Assembly: GCF_900078755.1 (NCBI RefSeq)
Contig: NZ_FKIH01000013.1
Origin: Ichthyocystis sparus
GTDB taxonomy: Bacteria; Pseudomonadota; Gammaproteobacteria; Burkholderiales; 2013Ark19i
Strand: one strand, 5' to 3'
DNA length: 64,000 bases
Below the pieces are notes generated by a model. The model was not told where the DNA came from and did no database searches. It was given only the letters and a program-made list of their open reading frames with translations. A program made the position numbers and the translations under genes. This document shows, piece after piece, positions 50,901 to 59,481 of the stretch. Numbering within the stretch: position 1 is the first letter of the stretch; the number at the start of each line of letters is the position of its first letter.

Positions 50901-51869
50901 GATCAAGTAGATCATAGATCACCCCCCCCACTAAGGTCGTACAGCCCCCTTGGAGCAGCGGCGGTATACCACCCAGAAATAATGACGGACAGTGAACTAG
51001 AGGGAGAGCTCAAAAGACTTGAGGAGATCATTAAAAGAGAAATGACTGAAAGTAACGATAGTTCTGTAGAGTCAGATCCAGAATTACTTGGACGTTTTCA
51101 AAGAATTGAAGATTCTGTTAGAGCAGAAATGAGAGGTGGAGAAAATTTTGATGTTGATAGTAGTAATGATGATGTATTCGCATCTAGAAGCAGTGGTGCT
51201 AATTTAGAGGCGTCATTAGATCAGGTAGTACGACCTAGAACTAATAGAGGTAGAGCAGCAAATGCAGATAGAAGGCGTCATTATAGCGGCAGTATATCAG
51301 ATGAAGAAACTGTACATAGAGATCACGATGAGTTTGTACTTACAAACGATGAACTATATGAATTTATGCTTGGGGAAATTACTTCTGGTAGAAATATGTA
51401 CAGCCACACAGTACTAGGAATGCAGATTAAAATTTATGCTCTAGATACTAGGGATCTAGCTTCAATAATTAAAAGTGTTGAACTGTTATGCAGATCTATA
51501 TCTACTGACGAAGCAGCTTTAGCATTTTCACCTCCGGCAATAATATGCTCTGCTAAAGTACCTGCACGATTTGGAATCGATTGTAATCCAAATAGAGTAA
51601 TTAGGGTTACATCTAGTGCTGATAGCTCTCAAGTAATCACTATGACTCCAATCAACCCACATAATGTAGGCTCGCTCTCCCCACTAACCAGTCTTATGCA
51701 ACTTGGAATGCGTTCAGTAAATAATGAAACAGGATCAGAGTTGGGACAAAATCGTTCAATGGAAGATATTACTACTAATAGACGGCGTAGAAGGAGTAGT
51801 AGGAGTAGTAGAAATAGCAGAAGTAGAAGAAGTAGTAGAAGTAGAAGAAGTAGTAGAAGCAACATGTAG
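47910..51869 (+). CDS. Giant coiled-coil protein with shared domain and Arg/Ser tail (1319 aa)
   Basis: This is an unrecognised protein. ATG 47910 has AAAGGA about ten bases upstream. Order: an acidic N-terminus (1-60); a continuous coiled coil from about 65 to 945, rich in Glu, Lys and Ala heptads (for example EEELAKLQEESQDRLTASVK); an acidic disordered region; the shared domain at about 1143-1245 (NDELYEFMLGEITSGRNMYS ... RDLASIIKSVELLCRSIS ... AIICSAKVPARFGIDCNP); and a tail of Arg/Ser repeats (RRRRRSSRSSRNSRSRRSS and onward). No SMC or myosin motor motif is seen. It is probably filamentous or a scaffold, possibly exported to the host. Confidence 0.87.
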   Translation: MELGRGVGTNLGDPYDLLSTTGEEEDGDESKEEEAGAEANASGGDELTEFDFQYSEWWDDEFDNRNSIENLHALLETIEKDLASAEQAANIIKDIQSDTSVESRLTSISDDVKILKEKISKDIGARVSAADGIRLEAEKRVKESEEIINENTGNQKNRLTKELKDKVKQCRKIMGVELESKEAEIRSRYASLSDGDEELEKELDQVRSEIQKELSSRENSLKSRCYLQIKVLESRAKQEILLTQKEIYAEAGAKTKLLLAGIKLDGEDITEIYKDEVKTEQITTLIKEEYRRKSDKAVAESRDILLQEMASILEEVEKEVTKARAESNVRLAAEVNKIRERELLKEATEKLEADSRKQLNLLKAECETKLAQEVSEYKEEQECKALEIKELITEGTKNEITALRASKEKELKAEIDRLEKKLREDISLYQEKLSKEIREVENDTEEKLRIAKEKCRGNFLEECDKVEETAHNELSAFTSSVKESTNKKIAELEEEAVRIVASREEELAKLQEESQDRLTASVKLLKEKEENLLREAKDNLTRGTQSQVQSLKEELSVRLNAELDRCRLEQEESIQKERLLYEERKQSAIAEIREKEQVLEAASASSIEKFEVMLKEIEREESKKLEAAIAGIKENCQERVQAARTLYEEKINEEEDRVRSQELEELDRIRSESLGRLQEAMTAAIAEEEHIIYQAREKLEEEKERIGAQTQEEVNAYEARQENILEEAKAECSANTQEKIDILRREQEEQLNAEVSRLEEELTASIAKLEESYDRKLVNITSQKDIEMENKKEELESEFLLAYKRCSEEEEEKFKDRMSEIRSSYASKIEEAKNDMKELFDDEKEKYNKELREKIAAVQEGCAQELDDAIEEAAECERLSLQKELAKLREEKEKLLREEKEKLDSDISRELLEYRRQQLDILNLEAVSNYIPLATALAELRREEEGNSSELESILRGGVIKDLTISAQDSLIPNEDDNISLTDLVSSIDAELSESATDQVDHRSPPPLRSYSPLGAAAVYHPEIMTDSELEGELKRLEEIIKREMTESNDSSVESDPELLGRFQRIEDSVRAEMRGGENFDVDSSNDDVFASRSSGANLEASLDQVVRPRTNRGRAANADRRRHYSGSISDEETVHRDHDEFVLTNDELYEFMLGEITSGRNMYSHTVLGMQIKIYALDTRDLASIIKSVELLCRSISTDEAALAFSPPAIICSAKVPARFGIDCNPNRVIRVTSSADSSQVITMTPINPHNVGSLSPLTSLMQLGMRSVNNETGSELGQNRSMEDITTNRRRRRSSRSSRNSRSRRSSRSRRSSRSNM
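51788..51864 (+). repeat. aga/agt codon microsatellite encoding the Arg/Ser tail
   Basis: Short units such as agaagtagtagaagt and aggagtagtag repeat with variation to the stop codon of the coiled-coil gene. They encode about 25 Arg/Ser residues. Confidence 0.8.
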
Positions 51870-51889
51870 AAAATCTACCCTTACTCACC

Positions 51890-53671
51890 TTAGTGAGAAG
51901 GTATGTCCTTCATGATATCCTCTATAAACCATGGCACACACGATGCATGCATCCACTCTGGGTGTGCTTTAGCTTTAACAAATGACACTACAGATTTATA
52001 AAATGGTGAATTCTTTCTGCAACTACCTTTATTTACCAGTTTGAAGCCATTTTCTTTTAATTTACTAAATAAATCCACAGTGTTTTGATAGGAAACAATT
52101 GGATCAGATTCCTCATGATATAAATTAACAACCATAGAAGATTTAGGGGCTATAAATTTTAGTGAAGAAAGTTTATTAGTTATAGTATCAAGCGATAGTG
52201 CCGCATCAACATATCCATATTTTCCTTCAAAAAGATCTTGTACAAAAGATTTTTTTAATAAGCCTATTATGTCGTAAAAAGCAGACTCGAAAGTATTGGC
52301 TGGCATATTATTATATGCTGCTACTGATCTTAGGTACCTTCTCATGAAAACTGGTAAAAAAAACTGGTGAGAACGAATATAATATAGATATGGATTACTT
52401 TTTGAGTCTGTTGAATTAACCATACTAGCGTAAGAAAAAAAAGTTTTTTCCAAATTATATGGTCCATCAGCAGCATACACATCTTTAACGGAAGATGGAT
52501 CTATAGACAGCATGTAGCGCGCCATTGCTAGACTAGTATGTGCTCCTTGGGAAATACCCATGAGATAATTAACATTTTTTAGAGAAATATTATGTCGATT
52601 CTCAAAATAACCCCTAATGGCTGTAATGAGATCTGTGTACTCTGAAGCTTCTGCTACCTGCATAAGGTATGGCTCTACCCTATTTTTAGTTAACCCAAAT
52701 CCTAGTCCATCTGAGGAAACAACAACATAGCCACGTGAAGCAATAAGTGCTCCAACTATAGTCTCCAAATTACTTTTTTCAGTCTGTGCAACCCCATTTA
52801 AAATGGTAGCATGCTGATATGAAAAAACTGGAATATTGCTGTAATCAATATTTTCACCATTGGGAATAATTACTACTGCACTAAGTGAGACAGGAGCTCC
52901 ATGGGGGTCGATAGTTCTATAAACAGCGTAGTAAAAAGAAACTCCATAAAGTGAATTTGGATAGATTATATGAGGAAAATAAAGTGACATAACTAGAGAT
53001 AATGCTGAGCCACTAAAATTTTCTCGTGCTAGTACCGGTAGATTACGGAGGGTTTCTCTCCCTATAGCATTACCCATAGTAACTATCGCTCTCCATGGAC
53101 CAGAATCAATCGGCAGATCTATTTCGCGAACATCAAAGGCAATCCTCATAAATAATGTATTGAGTTCATCTCTACTGAAATTACTAGTACGATTAATATG
53201 GGGTACAACAATACTCAAAGGTAAAATAGACACTAGATGACCTCTAGTATCTATACGAATTCTTGAGGTAGTAAATGATGAAATTTTACTCCCATTGAAA
53301 AATATATTATACCGTTCACCAGCATGCAGGTTCTGCAATGGACGGAGCGTAATATCACCATAAAATATATTTTTTTTCTCTGACTCATATTCATCATGTA
53401 ATAAAATACGAAGGGGAACAGTGTTACCATTGTTGTCTATTAATGTGGGATCAAAACAGACGTTAGGCTTTCTAGACATATAAACTATAACTATGTCAGA
53501 GTTTACAGGAGCGTTAGGTACTCTATTTTTAGGTAAAACTTGTTCAACAGTGCATACCTGCCCACCATTAGCATATATATCACCAGCTGAAGCTATTCCT
53601 AAGAAGAGGAAAAAATAAAAGGGCAATAGACGCACAAGGCCACTTGCACTGTTGTAAGATAAAACTGACAT
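51890..53671 (-). CDS. Secreted alpha/beta hydrolase (lipase-like, 593 aa)
   Basis: The N-terminal hydrophobic stretch LVRLLPFYFFLFLGIASA ending at an AxA-type site near residue 29 looks like a signal peptide. The middle has YQHATILNGVAQTEKSN and YVVVSSDGLGFGLTKNR, then the nucleophile elbow MGISQGAHTS near residue 372. The probable acid is in HEESDPIVSYQNT near 520 and the His in EWMHASCVPW near 574. This resembles the secretory lipase/prolyl-oligopeptidase-like hydrolases. Substrate unknown. It converges with the coiled-coil gene, with 20 bases between the stop codons. No strong ribosome site is seen. Confidence 0.82.
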   Translation of the reverse strand: MSVLSYNSASGLVRLLPFYFFLFLGIASAGDIYANGGQVCTVEQVLPKNRVPNAPVNSDIVIVYMSRKPNVCFDPTLIDNNGNTVPLRILLHDEYESEKKNIFYGDITLRPLQNLHAGERYNIFFNGSKISSFTTSRIRIDTRGHLVSILPLSIVVPHINRTSNFSRDELNTLFMRIAFDVREIDLPIDSGPWRAIVTMGNAIGRETLRNLPVLARENFSGSALSLVMSLYFPHIIYPNSLYGVSFYYAVYRTIDPHGAPVSLSAVVIIPNGENIDYSNIPVFSYQHATILNGVAQTEKSNLETIVGALIASRGYVVVSSDGLGFGLTKNRVEPYLMQVAEASEYTDLITAIRGYFENRHNISLKNVNYLMGISQGAHTSLAMARYMLSIDPSSVKDVYAADGPYNLEKTFFSYASMVNSTDSKSNPYLYYIRSHQFFLPVFMRRYLRSVAAYNNMPANTFESAFYDIIGLLKKSFVQDLFEGKYGYVDAALSLDTITNKLSSLKFIAPKSSMVVNLYHEESDPIVSYQNTVDLFSKLKENGFKLVNKGSCRKNSPFYKSVVSFVKAKAHPEWMHASCVPWFIEDIMKDIPSH

Positions 53672-53850
53672 AAAGCTACACCAGGTATATTATTATTAGT
53701 CTTGTAGATGTATCTAAAAGCGTCGCCAAATATAGATTCTATATTGTTATATTATATAATTGGCGCAGTACACAATGGTAATACAATCGCACACTACCAT
53801 CACAAAAACACGTATCCCTATGGAGACGTTTTAATAAGCTAAGAGTGACA

Positions 53851-54102
53851 CTAGTGTACAACAGCAGGCAGACTCATAAAAATATCGAACGACAGCAGCA
53901 GATTTTCCAAAAGTTCCTCGGAGTTCTCAATAGCACTATTGGAGTCAAAAGCCTCCTCCAGCTCTCGCCTGAACCTTATGGCAACACTGCCGGTAATAAA
54001 CCCTATCAATCCTACATCCTTATTCAAGATTTCATAGGCCTCGTGTTTAGGGTATTCAACTATAGAATATTTAGGGCTATTATAAACAAGATTTATTGAC
54101 AA
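53851..54102 (-). CDS. DUF3567 family protein (83 aa)
   Basis: From TTG 54100-54102 the protein reads MSINLVYNSPKYSIVEYP ... AYEILNK ... GSVAIRFRRELEEAF ... FDIFMSLPAVVH. This fits the DUF3567 pattern (YNSxxYxVVxF, GYEIVDK, M/D-QPVVLH ending) and its usual 80-90 aa length. GGGAGGGG lies just upstream of the TTG. A longer frame to 54246 is open but its extra 48 residues do not belong to the family. Function unknown. The family is typical of Burkholderiales, which supports the taxonomic reading. Confidence 0.75.
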   Translation of the reverse strand: MSINLVYNSPKYSIVEYPKHEAYEILNKDVGLIGFITGSVAIRFRRELEEAFDSNSAIENSEELLENLLLSFDIFMSLPAVVH

Positions 54103-54347
54103 AACCCCTCCCGAAATCACAGTGACATAACGGTCCAAAAAACAAAGCTCCACAAAAACACTGGCTCTGATAAAAGCAAGAATTCTGCCCCAAAAAGAAC
54201 TCTTCACTAAAATGCTCTGACTGATAAAGTTACAGTGACTAACCAAGCAACATTATGGGCACATTAATCTGTTTTGTAAACATCGAATCTATGTAAAAAG
54301 AAGTTATTTTTACAGCTCCCAAAAAACTAAGCTCCACACCCAACTAT

Positions 54348-55979
54348 CTATAAGAAAAACTTAGATAATTGCTCACGCGAACCACACAACAAAACATGTT
54401 CCTTAGCACGAGTTACAGCAGTGTATAACCACACTCTAGAAAGTAATATTTTTTTTGAATCTGGTAACAAAATAGCAACAGAAGAAAATTGTGAACCTTG
54501 CGCCTTGTGAACCGTAACCGCCCAAGCCTCCTTACAAGGAGGCATATCTCTCCAGGGGATAAATTTCCTGCCACCCTTAAACATAAAAGACACGCCTGGA
54601 CCCTGGCTTTCCCAATGAAAAACTCCAACATCACCGTTATATAATCCCTTATCAGGTGTATTACTTACAACCATTAAAGGCGTTCCAGAAAAAAACAAAC
54701 AACCCCTGTCTGACCTGTTCAAACGCCTAGAAATTATGCTGCCTATAACCTTGTTTACATTAGTTACTCCATGCATGCCACCAACAACAGCACACAATAC
54801 CCTATACTTAAAAAGCGCAAAAAACCATTCACAAACGTCATCACTGCTACGCAGAGCATCTTCATAAAAACTATACCCATCACATATACGAACCCACCAC
54901 TCATCAAATGACATACCGTTATAATCAACTATCTCAACATCCGACTTAAAATTTTGTTCTATATGTGACCAATACTCAATGTTGCTAGAAATAATAGATT
55001 CTGCCAAGACAGGAATTTCCCGAGACAAAAATCTATAATTTGTACGTAAATTAATTACAGAAGATAGACATAGGCCTGATGGAAGCAATAACTTCTTGCC
55101 TTCTCTAACTAGTTCCCTAAAAATAGAAGCACCATGTATAGGCCCAAGCTGCCTGCTATCACCAACTAATACAAGCCGTGAATCACATCCTATCCTGTTT
55201 AACAGCGATTTTATGAGAGAAATATCCATCATAGACGCTTCATCTACAATAATGACATCGAAGTCAAGGAGACTATTTTTTTTATTGTTATAAGGATATC
55301 CCAGTAGACTATGAATGGTCTTTACAGAATATTTTAGTTCACATGATTTCCCATCATCTTTATTAAGCAACAAGCTAACTTGGTTCAAAACACCAACAAG
55401 ATTCATTGTGGCTTTTCCCGTAGGAGCGCAAAGGGCCACTGACCTTACCATTTTTAATTGCTGCAATGCAGTCAATAACCCTACTAGGGTTGTAGTTTTG
55501 CCAGTACCAGGACCACCAGTAATCAGTACCCATGGAATAATTAGTGCCGTATACACAGCCTGCATTTGATCTGTCCATTGCTCTTCTTCTGTAAAAGCTA
55601 GCCTAACTACAGACTCTGCTGCACTAAGATCACAAACAGGGTTAAACACTACTTTCTTTGCAAAAAACTCACAAATAAAATATTTATCGCGGACAAAACT
55701 TGCCGTAGAAAAATTAAGTCCATCTAGCAAAAACAATGCATCCGTGTTTTCCTTATTATCAGAAACTATCCCAGTTGCTAATAGGAACTCAACATCATCT
55801 GGCAAAACGCACACCTCGCCCCTACCAGACAACCAATTTTTGCAAAATGATCGAATATACTTTGCCAGAATAGGCTTAACATCTTCTGAGCAACTAGAAG
55901 GTACCTGCCTACAAGACCAATCAACAAATACCCCTATCCATTGTTCTGATAGTGGAACTTTAATATCACTCCCCTCCAT
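54348..55979 (-). CDS. recD: Exodeoxyribonuclease V subunit alpha (RecD)
   Basis: This is the 5'-3' helicase of RecBCD. Walker A is ITGGPGTGKTTTLVGLL near residue 155, Walker B is VIIVDEASMMDISL near 245, LVLVGDSRQLGPIHGASIF is motif III, and AVTVHKAQGSQFSSVAILLP and LYTAVTRAKEHVLLCG are the C-terminal helicase motifs. ATG 55977-55979 or the adjacent GTG (55982) both overlap recB, so the genes are coupled. At 543 aa it is somewhat shorter than the E. coli protein (about 608 aa), with a short N-terminal domain. No motif is missing. Confidence 0.95.
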   Translation of the reverse strand: MEGSDIKVPLSEQWIGVFVDWSCRQVPSSCSEDVKPILAKYIRSFCKNWLSGRGEVCVLPDDVEFLLATGIVSDNKENTDALFLLDGLNFSTASFVRDKYFICEFFAKKVVFNPVCDLSAAESVVRLAFTEEEQWTDQMQAVYTALIIPWVLITGGPGTGKTTTLVGLLTALQQLKMVRSVALCAPTGKATMNLVGVLNQVSLLLNKDDGKSCELKYSVKTIHSLLGYPYNNKKNSLLDFDVIIVDEASMMDISLIKSLLNRIGCDSRLVLVGDSRQLGPIHGASIFRELVREGKKLLLPSGLCLSSVINLRTNYRFLSREIPVLAESIISSNIEYWSHIEQNFKSDVEIVDYNGMSFDEWWVRICDGYSFYEDALRSSDDVCEWFFALFKYRVLCAVVGGMHGVTNVNKVIGSIISRRLNRSDRGCLFFSGTPLMVVSNTPDKGLYNGDVGVFHWESQGPGVSFMFKGGRKFIPWRDMPPCKEAWAVTVHKAQGSQFSSVAILLPDSKKILLSRVWLYTAVTRAKEHVLLCGSREQLSKFFL

Positions 55980-58900
55980 CACTGCTTACAAACCTCTCCC
56001 AAGATATAATTAAATCTTCTGATGGTCTCTTGAACCAAATGCCAGCACCTCTTCTCTCACCAAATCCCCTAAGAAAAATATAAAACACCCCACCAAAATG
56101 TTTATCGTAAGAATAGTTAGGCAAACTTTGCCTCAACCACAAATGAATTGACCATATATATAACATTGCCTGCAGTCCATAGCCTTCATCAAGCATAATC
56201 TTATCTAAAGCATCAAATTCATAATTTTCTATATCTAATCCTAGGTCATTAGTTTTCCAATCAAGAATATAAAACTTTCCATCATGCTCAAAAACCATAT
56301 CTATTGCACCGCGCAAAAAACCAAATTGCCAATCAGTAGAGGTAGATTTAGCAGGCCATCCTTGATTTCTCAAAAATTCCATAGTATTGACAACATTTCC
56401 AGGAGTCCATGGATACATAAAGTTTAATTCATGCACACGTTTATTAATTGATGAAAGTGATATGTCTAAGGGAACAAGCTGTGCTGACACCCAAGCTTTA
56501 AGGGAACGAAAAATAATGTCAACTTGATGAGGGTGAAAAAACACATCTTGCAACATATCACGTTGTATAATTGAGCATTGTTCGTACCAAAGTGAAGAAT
56601 CGGTATAATCTATAGTTTCTAGTATTTTGTGTACCATAATGCCTAAAAAACGAGACCCAGGAATTGATATAAATGAATCCTCCTGTGAAAAAGGCAAAGA
56701 GCATTTGGCATTACAAATTGGTGTATAAGTATTTTTAACAAATAGCCTACTGAAACTAAGGCTATGCCACACTTCCTTAATTAGAAAACGATCACCTGGA
56801 AGAGTAAATTTTATTGGCAAATCGTTTTTAGTAGTTAATTGCAAATTGTCGTTGATTAAATTAATGTTACCAACTATCGACACTCCAGAACAAGTATCAC
56901 TCCATTCCTGTAATAGATTATCAGACCAATCAAATTTATCACGCAACAACCACTCTCTAGAAGTACTAGAACCACCAAATAGCAACCAATTAATTGCATT
57001 AAACAAAGGCTCCCTAGATTGCCGTGACTTATAGCTACCTACAACTAAATACAGTCTTTCACACGCTCTGGTAAGTGACACATATAGTAACCTAACCTGT
57101 TCAGATAGTACCTCCTGTTCATAGCTACACAACCTATTATCATATTGCTCTGAACCCCAATCACAGCAATATCCTCCTTTGTCTCTAACTATTAATGGAA
57201 ATATAGATGATATAGCAGAAGATGACCAAGCAAATGGACAAAATACAAATTGATACTCTAGACCTTTAGCAGAATGCTGAGTAACAATGGAAACTGCGTC
57301 AGTATTATTTTCAACACGTAACTGGCTATCCTCTGGTATACTGCCCTGAATGGCTTCGTAACGACGTTTATCAATTTCATCTATTACTGTAAGTAGGTCA
57401 TTATATTTTATCCAATATGATTGAATAATATCCATTAAATGAAATAAATTAGCTAAATGTCTCTTTCCATTATCAAGTTTTATTATGCGATCTATTATGC
57501 CGTAGTTATAACAGCATTTGTAAAACACACTTGCTAACCCACATATATGTATAAGTTCTGCTTCACGCGCAAAATTATGTAAAAATTTACTATATAAAGG
57601 TGATTTATAATCTAAATTATTTATATTTAGGCCCATCATGGGTGTCATTAAAAAGGCCCTATACTTGTAAGCATCATTAGGATCATATAATGCCCATAAA
57701 AAAAGAGTTATCCATTGCAACTCTTCAGACATAAAAACACTTGATTGATGATTTTGAATAGTAGGAATTCCTCGCTTTCTTAATGAATTACTCACTAGAT
57801 TGGCTTGTGCATGTGAACGCACCAAAACAACTATATCCCTAAGTTTAAAATCTCTATCTGCCCAAGCAAGTTCTTTATTCTGTACCTTAAGTAAAAGGTC
57901 TAAAATTTTGTCGGCAACATGCTCTGCTGACCAATATGATGATTGAGTTTTATTTAAAGATTGAGGTAAGCAAGAAATTTGTATAGGACTATCTTCATTA
58001 TCACTCAACAAAACAGATTTTCTCATTGATTTTAATGGATATAATTTAATTCCATGTGAAACAAATGGATCAGTTTTGTTATTAAAAAGATGAAAAATAC
58101 CATCTAACAGGTAAGGAACAGATCTATAGTTATCAGTAAGAGTATACTTAGTAACATTTTTGTCATTAGATATATCCATATATTCATCTATATCTGCACC
58201 ACGAAAACCATAAATCGCCTGCTTTGGATCTCCGACATGAGCAATAAATTGATTCGGTAGGGAAAAAATACGACGAAATATTTCTTGCTGCAAAAAATCT
58301 GTATCTTGACATTCATCAATTAAGACAGCAGGAAATTGCCCAGCTAAATATAAAACCACATCTTCTTTTTTATTAAGTAAGTTATATAACAATTTCAATA
58401 GATCATCGTAAAAAACTACCTTTTGTCTACCCTTCTCCTCTGTCAAAAAATGATGAACTTTTTGGGTTATAAAATACCAAAAATGTGAACTATCATATTT
58501 AAACCACTTATCTACAATACTAGAAAGGTGTTTAAGTTTTGAAACTGCATCAATCAATGGGTGGTAATACATTTTTTCTGATTTTTTTAGTGATTTTTCT
58601 AAAGAAGGATAGGTTAGTATATCCCATTCATTTTCCCAATTAAAAATATCAGAAGATAAAATATAAGCTTTTAATAAATTAAAAGCTTCTTGCAGTTTAT
58701 CATTATTATACTTTCGTAAATTGAAGGATCCACTGCAAAGATTTTCTATTATTCCCTGTATAACATTTTCGGAATTTATAATAAGTGCAATTACCTTCCT
58801 GATTTCTATAATATCCTTATATATATCCGAGATATGTATTTCTGGAATAGATGGAAAGCACCATTTAATCTCTTGGCGAAAAATCCAATTTTTCATGAAA

Positions 58901-59481
58901 GACATTACTTTTTTAGTATTATAATAGCTATCTAATAGCGTTTTAAATGCCCACTGTGAGTACTCATTATATTGTGTGGGCCAATATTTGGGGCTAAAGA
59001 ATAATCGCATAGCTTGTATTACAGCAGATTCATAAATAGTACAACTATTAGAAACAACAGTTTGTTCTAGTATCCATCCTGAATCAATAGATAATTCTTT
59101 CAATACACGTTGGCAAAAACCATGAATTGTATATATTGCCGCTTGGTCAAAATCATATAGAGCAGATCTTATAGAGGATAGCAAATCATCACGCGATCTA
59201 ATAGAGTGGAGTGATTTTAACCATTCATATTCAACAAGTAATTCTTCTTTATTAGTAGCTAAATATTGTGATATTTCAGTTAATCTATAGCGAATTCTAT
59301 GGCTTAATTCCGCAACTGCGGAACGTGTATAGGTTACTACCAATATAGACTGTACAGTATAATTCTTCTCAACTAATAGTCGCAGGTATAGTGACACGAT
59401 ACTCCATGTTTTTCCAGTACCAGCACTTGCTTCGATTAAAAAACGACCGTTAAGAGGAATAGACCAAACAAAGTGCATCAC
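55966..59481 (-). CDS. recB: Exodeoxyribonuclease V subunit beta (RecB)
   Basis: This is a 1171-aa helicase-nuclease. Walker A is LIEASAGTGKTWSIVSLYLR near residue 16, followed by VVTYTRSAVAEL; Walker B is AVLIDECQDTDFLQ; HVGDPKQAIYGFRGADID and VSIVTQHSAKGLEYQFVF are further UvrD-type motifs. The C-terminal nuclease domain has GAIDMVFEHDGKFYILDWKT, with the metal-binding Asp, Asp and Lys. The GTG start overlaps the recC stop by four bases. Complete. Confidence 0.96.
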   Translation of the reverse strand: MMHFVWSIPLNGRFLIEASAGTGKTWSIVSLYLRLLVEKNYTVQSILVVTYTRSAVAELSHRIRYRLTEISQYLATNKEELLVEYEWLKSLHSIRSRDDLLSSIRSALYDFDQAAIYTIHGFCQRVLKELSIDSGWILEQTVVSNSCTIYESAVIQAMRLFFSPKYWPTQYNEYSQWAFKTLLDSYYNTKKVMSFMKNWIFRQEIKWCFPSIPEIHISDIYKDIIEIRKVIALIINSENVIQGIIENLCSGSFNLRKYNNDKLQEAFNLLKAYILSSDIFNWENEWDILTYPSLEKSLKKSEKMYYHPLIDAVSKLKHLSSIVDKWFKYDSSHFWYFITQKVHHFLTEEKGRQKVVFYDDLLKLLYNLLNKKEDVVLYLAGQFPAVLIDECQDTDFLQQEIFRRIFSLPNQFIAHVGDPKQAIYGFRGADIDEYMDISNDKNVTKYTLTDNYRSVPYLLDGIFHLFNNKTDPFVSHGIKLYPLKSMRKSVLLSDNEDSPIQISCLPQSLNKTQSSYWSAEHVADKILDLLLKVQNKELAWADRDFKLRDIVVLVRSHAQANLVSNSLRKRGIPTIQNHQSSVFMSEELQWITLFLWALYDPNDAYKYRAFLMTPMMGLNINNLDYKSPLYSKFLHNFAREAELIHICGLASVFYKCCYNYGIIDRIIKLDNGKRHLANLFHLMDIIQSYWIKYNDLLTVIDEIDKRRYEAIQGSIPEDSQLRVENNTDAVSIVTQHSAKGLEYQFVFCPFAWSSSAISSIFPLIVRDKGGYCCDWGSEQYDNRLCSYEQEVLSEQVRLLYVSLTRACERLYLVVGSYKSRQSREPLFNAINWLLFGGSSTSREWLLRDKFDWSDNLLQEWSDTCSGVSIVGNINLINDNLQLTTKNDLPIKFTLPGDRFLIKEVWHSLSFSRLFVKNTYTPICNAKCSLPFSQEDSFISIPGSRFLGIMVHKILETIDYTDSSLWYEQCSIIQRDMLQDVFFHPHQVDIIFRSLKAWVSAQLVPLDISLSSINKRVHELNFMYPWTPGNVVNTMEFLRNQGWPAKSTSTDWQFGFLRGAIDMVFEHDGKFYILDWKTNDLGLDIENYEFDALDKIMLDEGYGLQAMLYIWSIHLWLRQSLPNYSYDKHFGGVFYIFLRGFGERRGAGIWFKRPSEDLIISWERFVSSDGGE

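Noticed and set aside
51629..51865. Leu-rich minus-strand frame opposite the Arg/Ser tail
   Set aside because: Antisense of an aga/agt microsatellite gives poly-Leu automatically.
51885..51899. CTCAC-CTTA-GTGAG hairpin between the convergent coiled-coil and hydrolase genes as a bidirectional terminator
   Set aside because: The stem is only five pairs, overlaps the hydrolase stop region and has no T-run.
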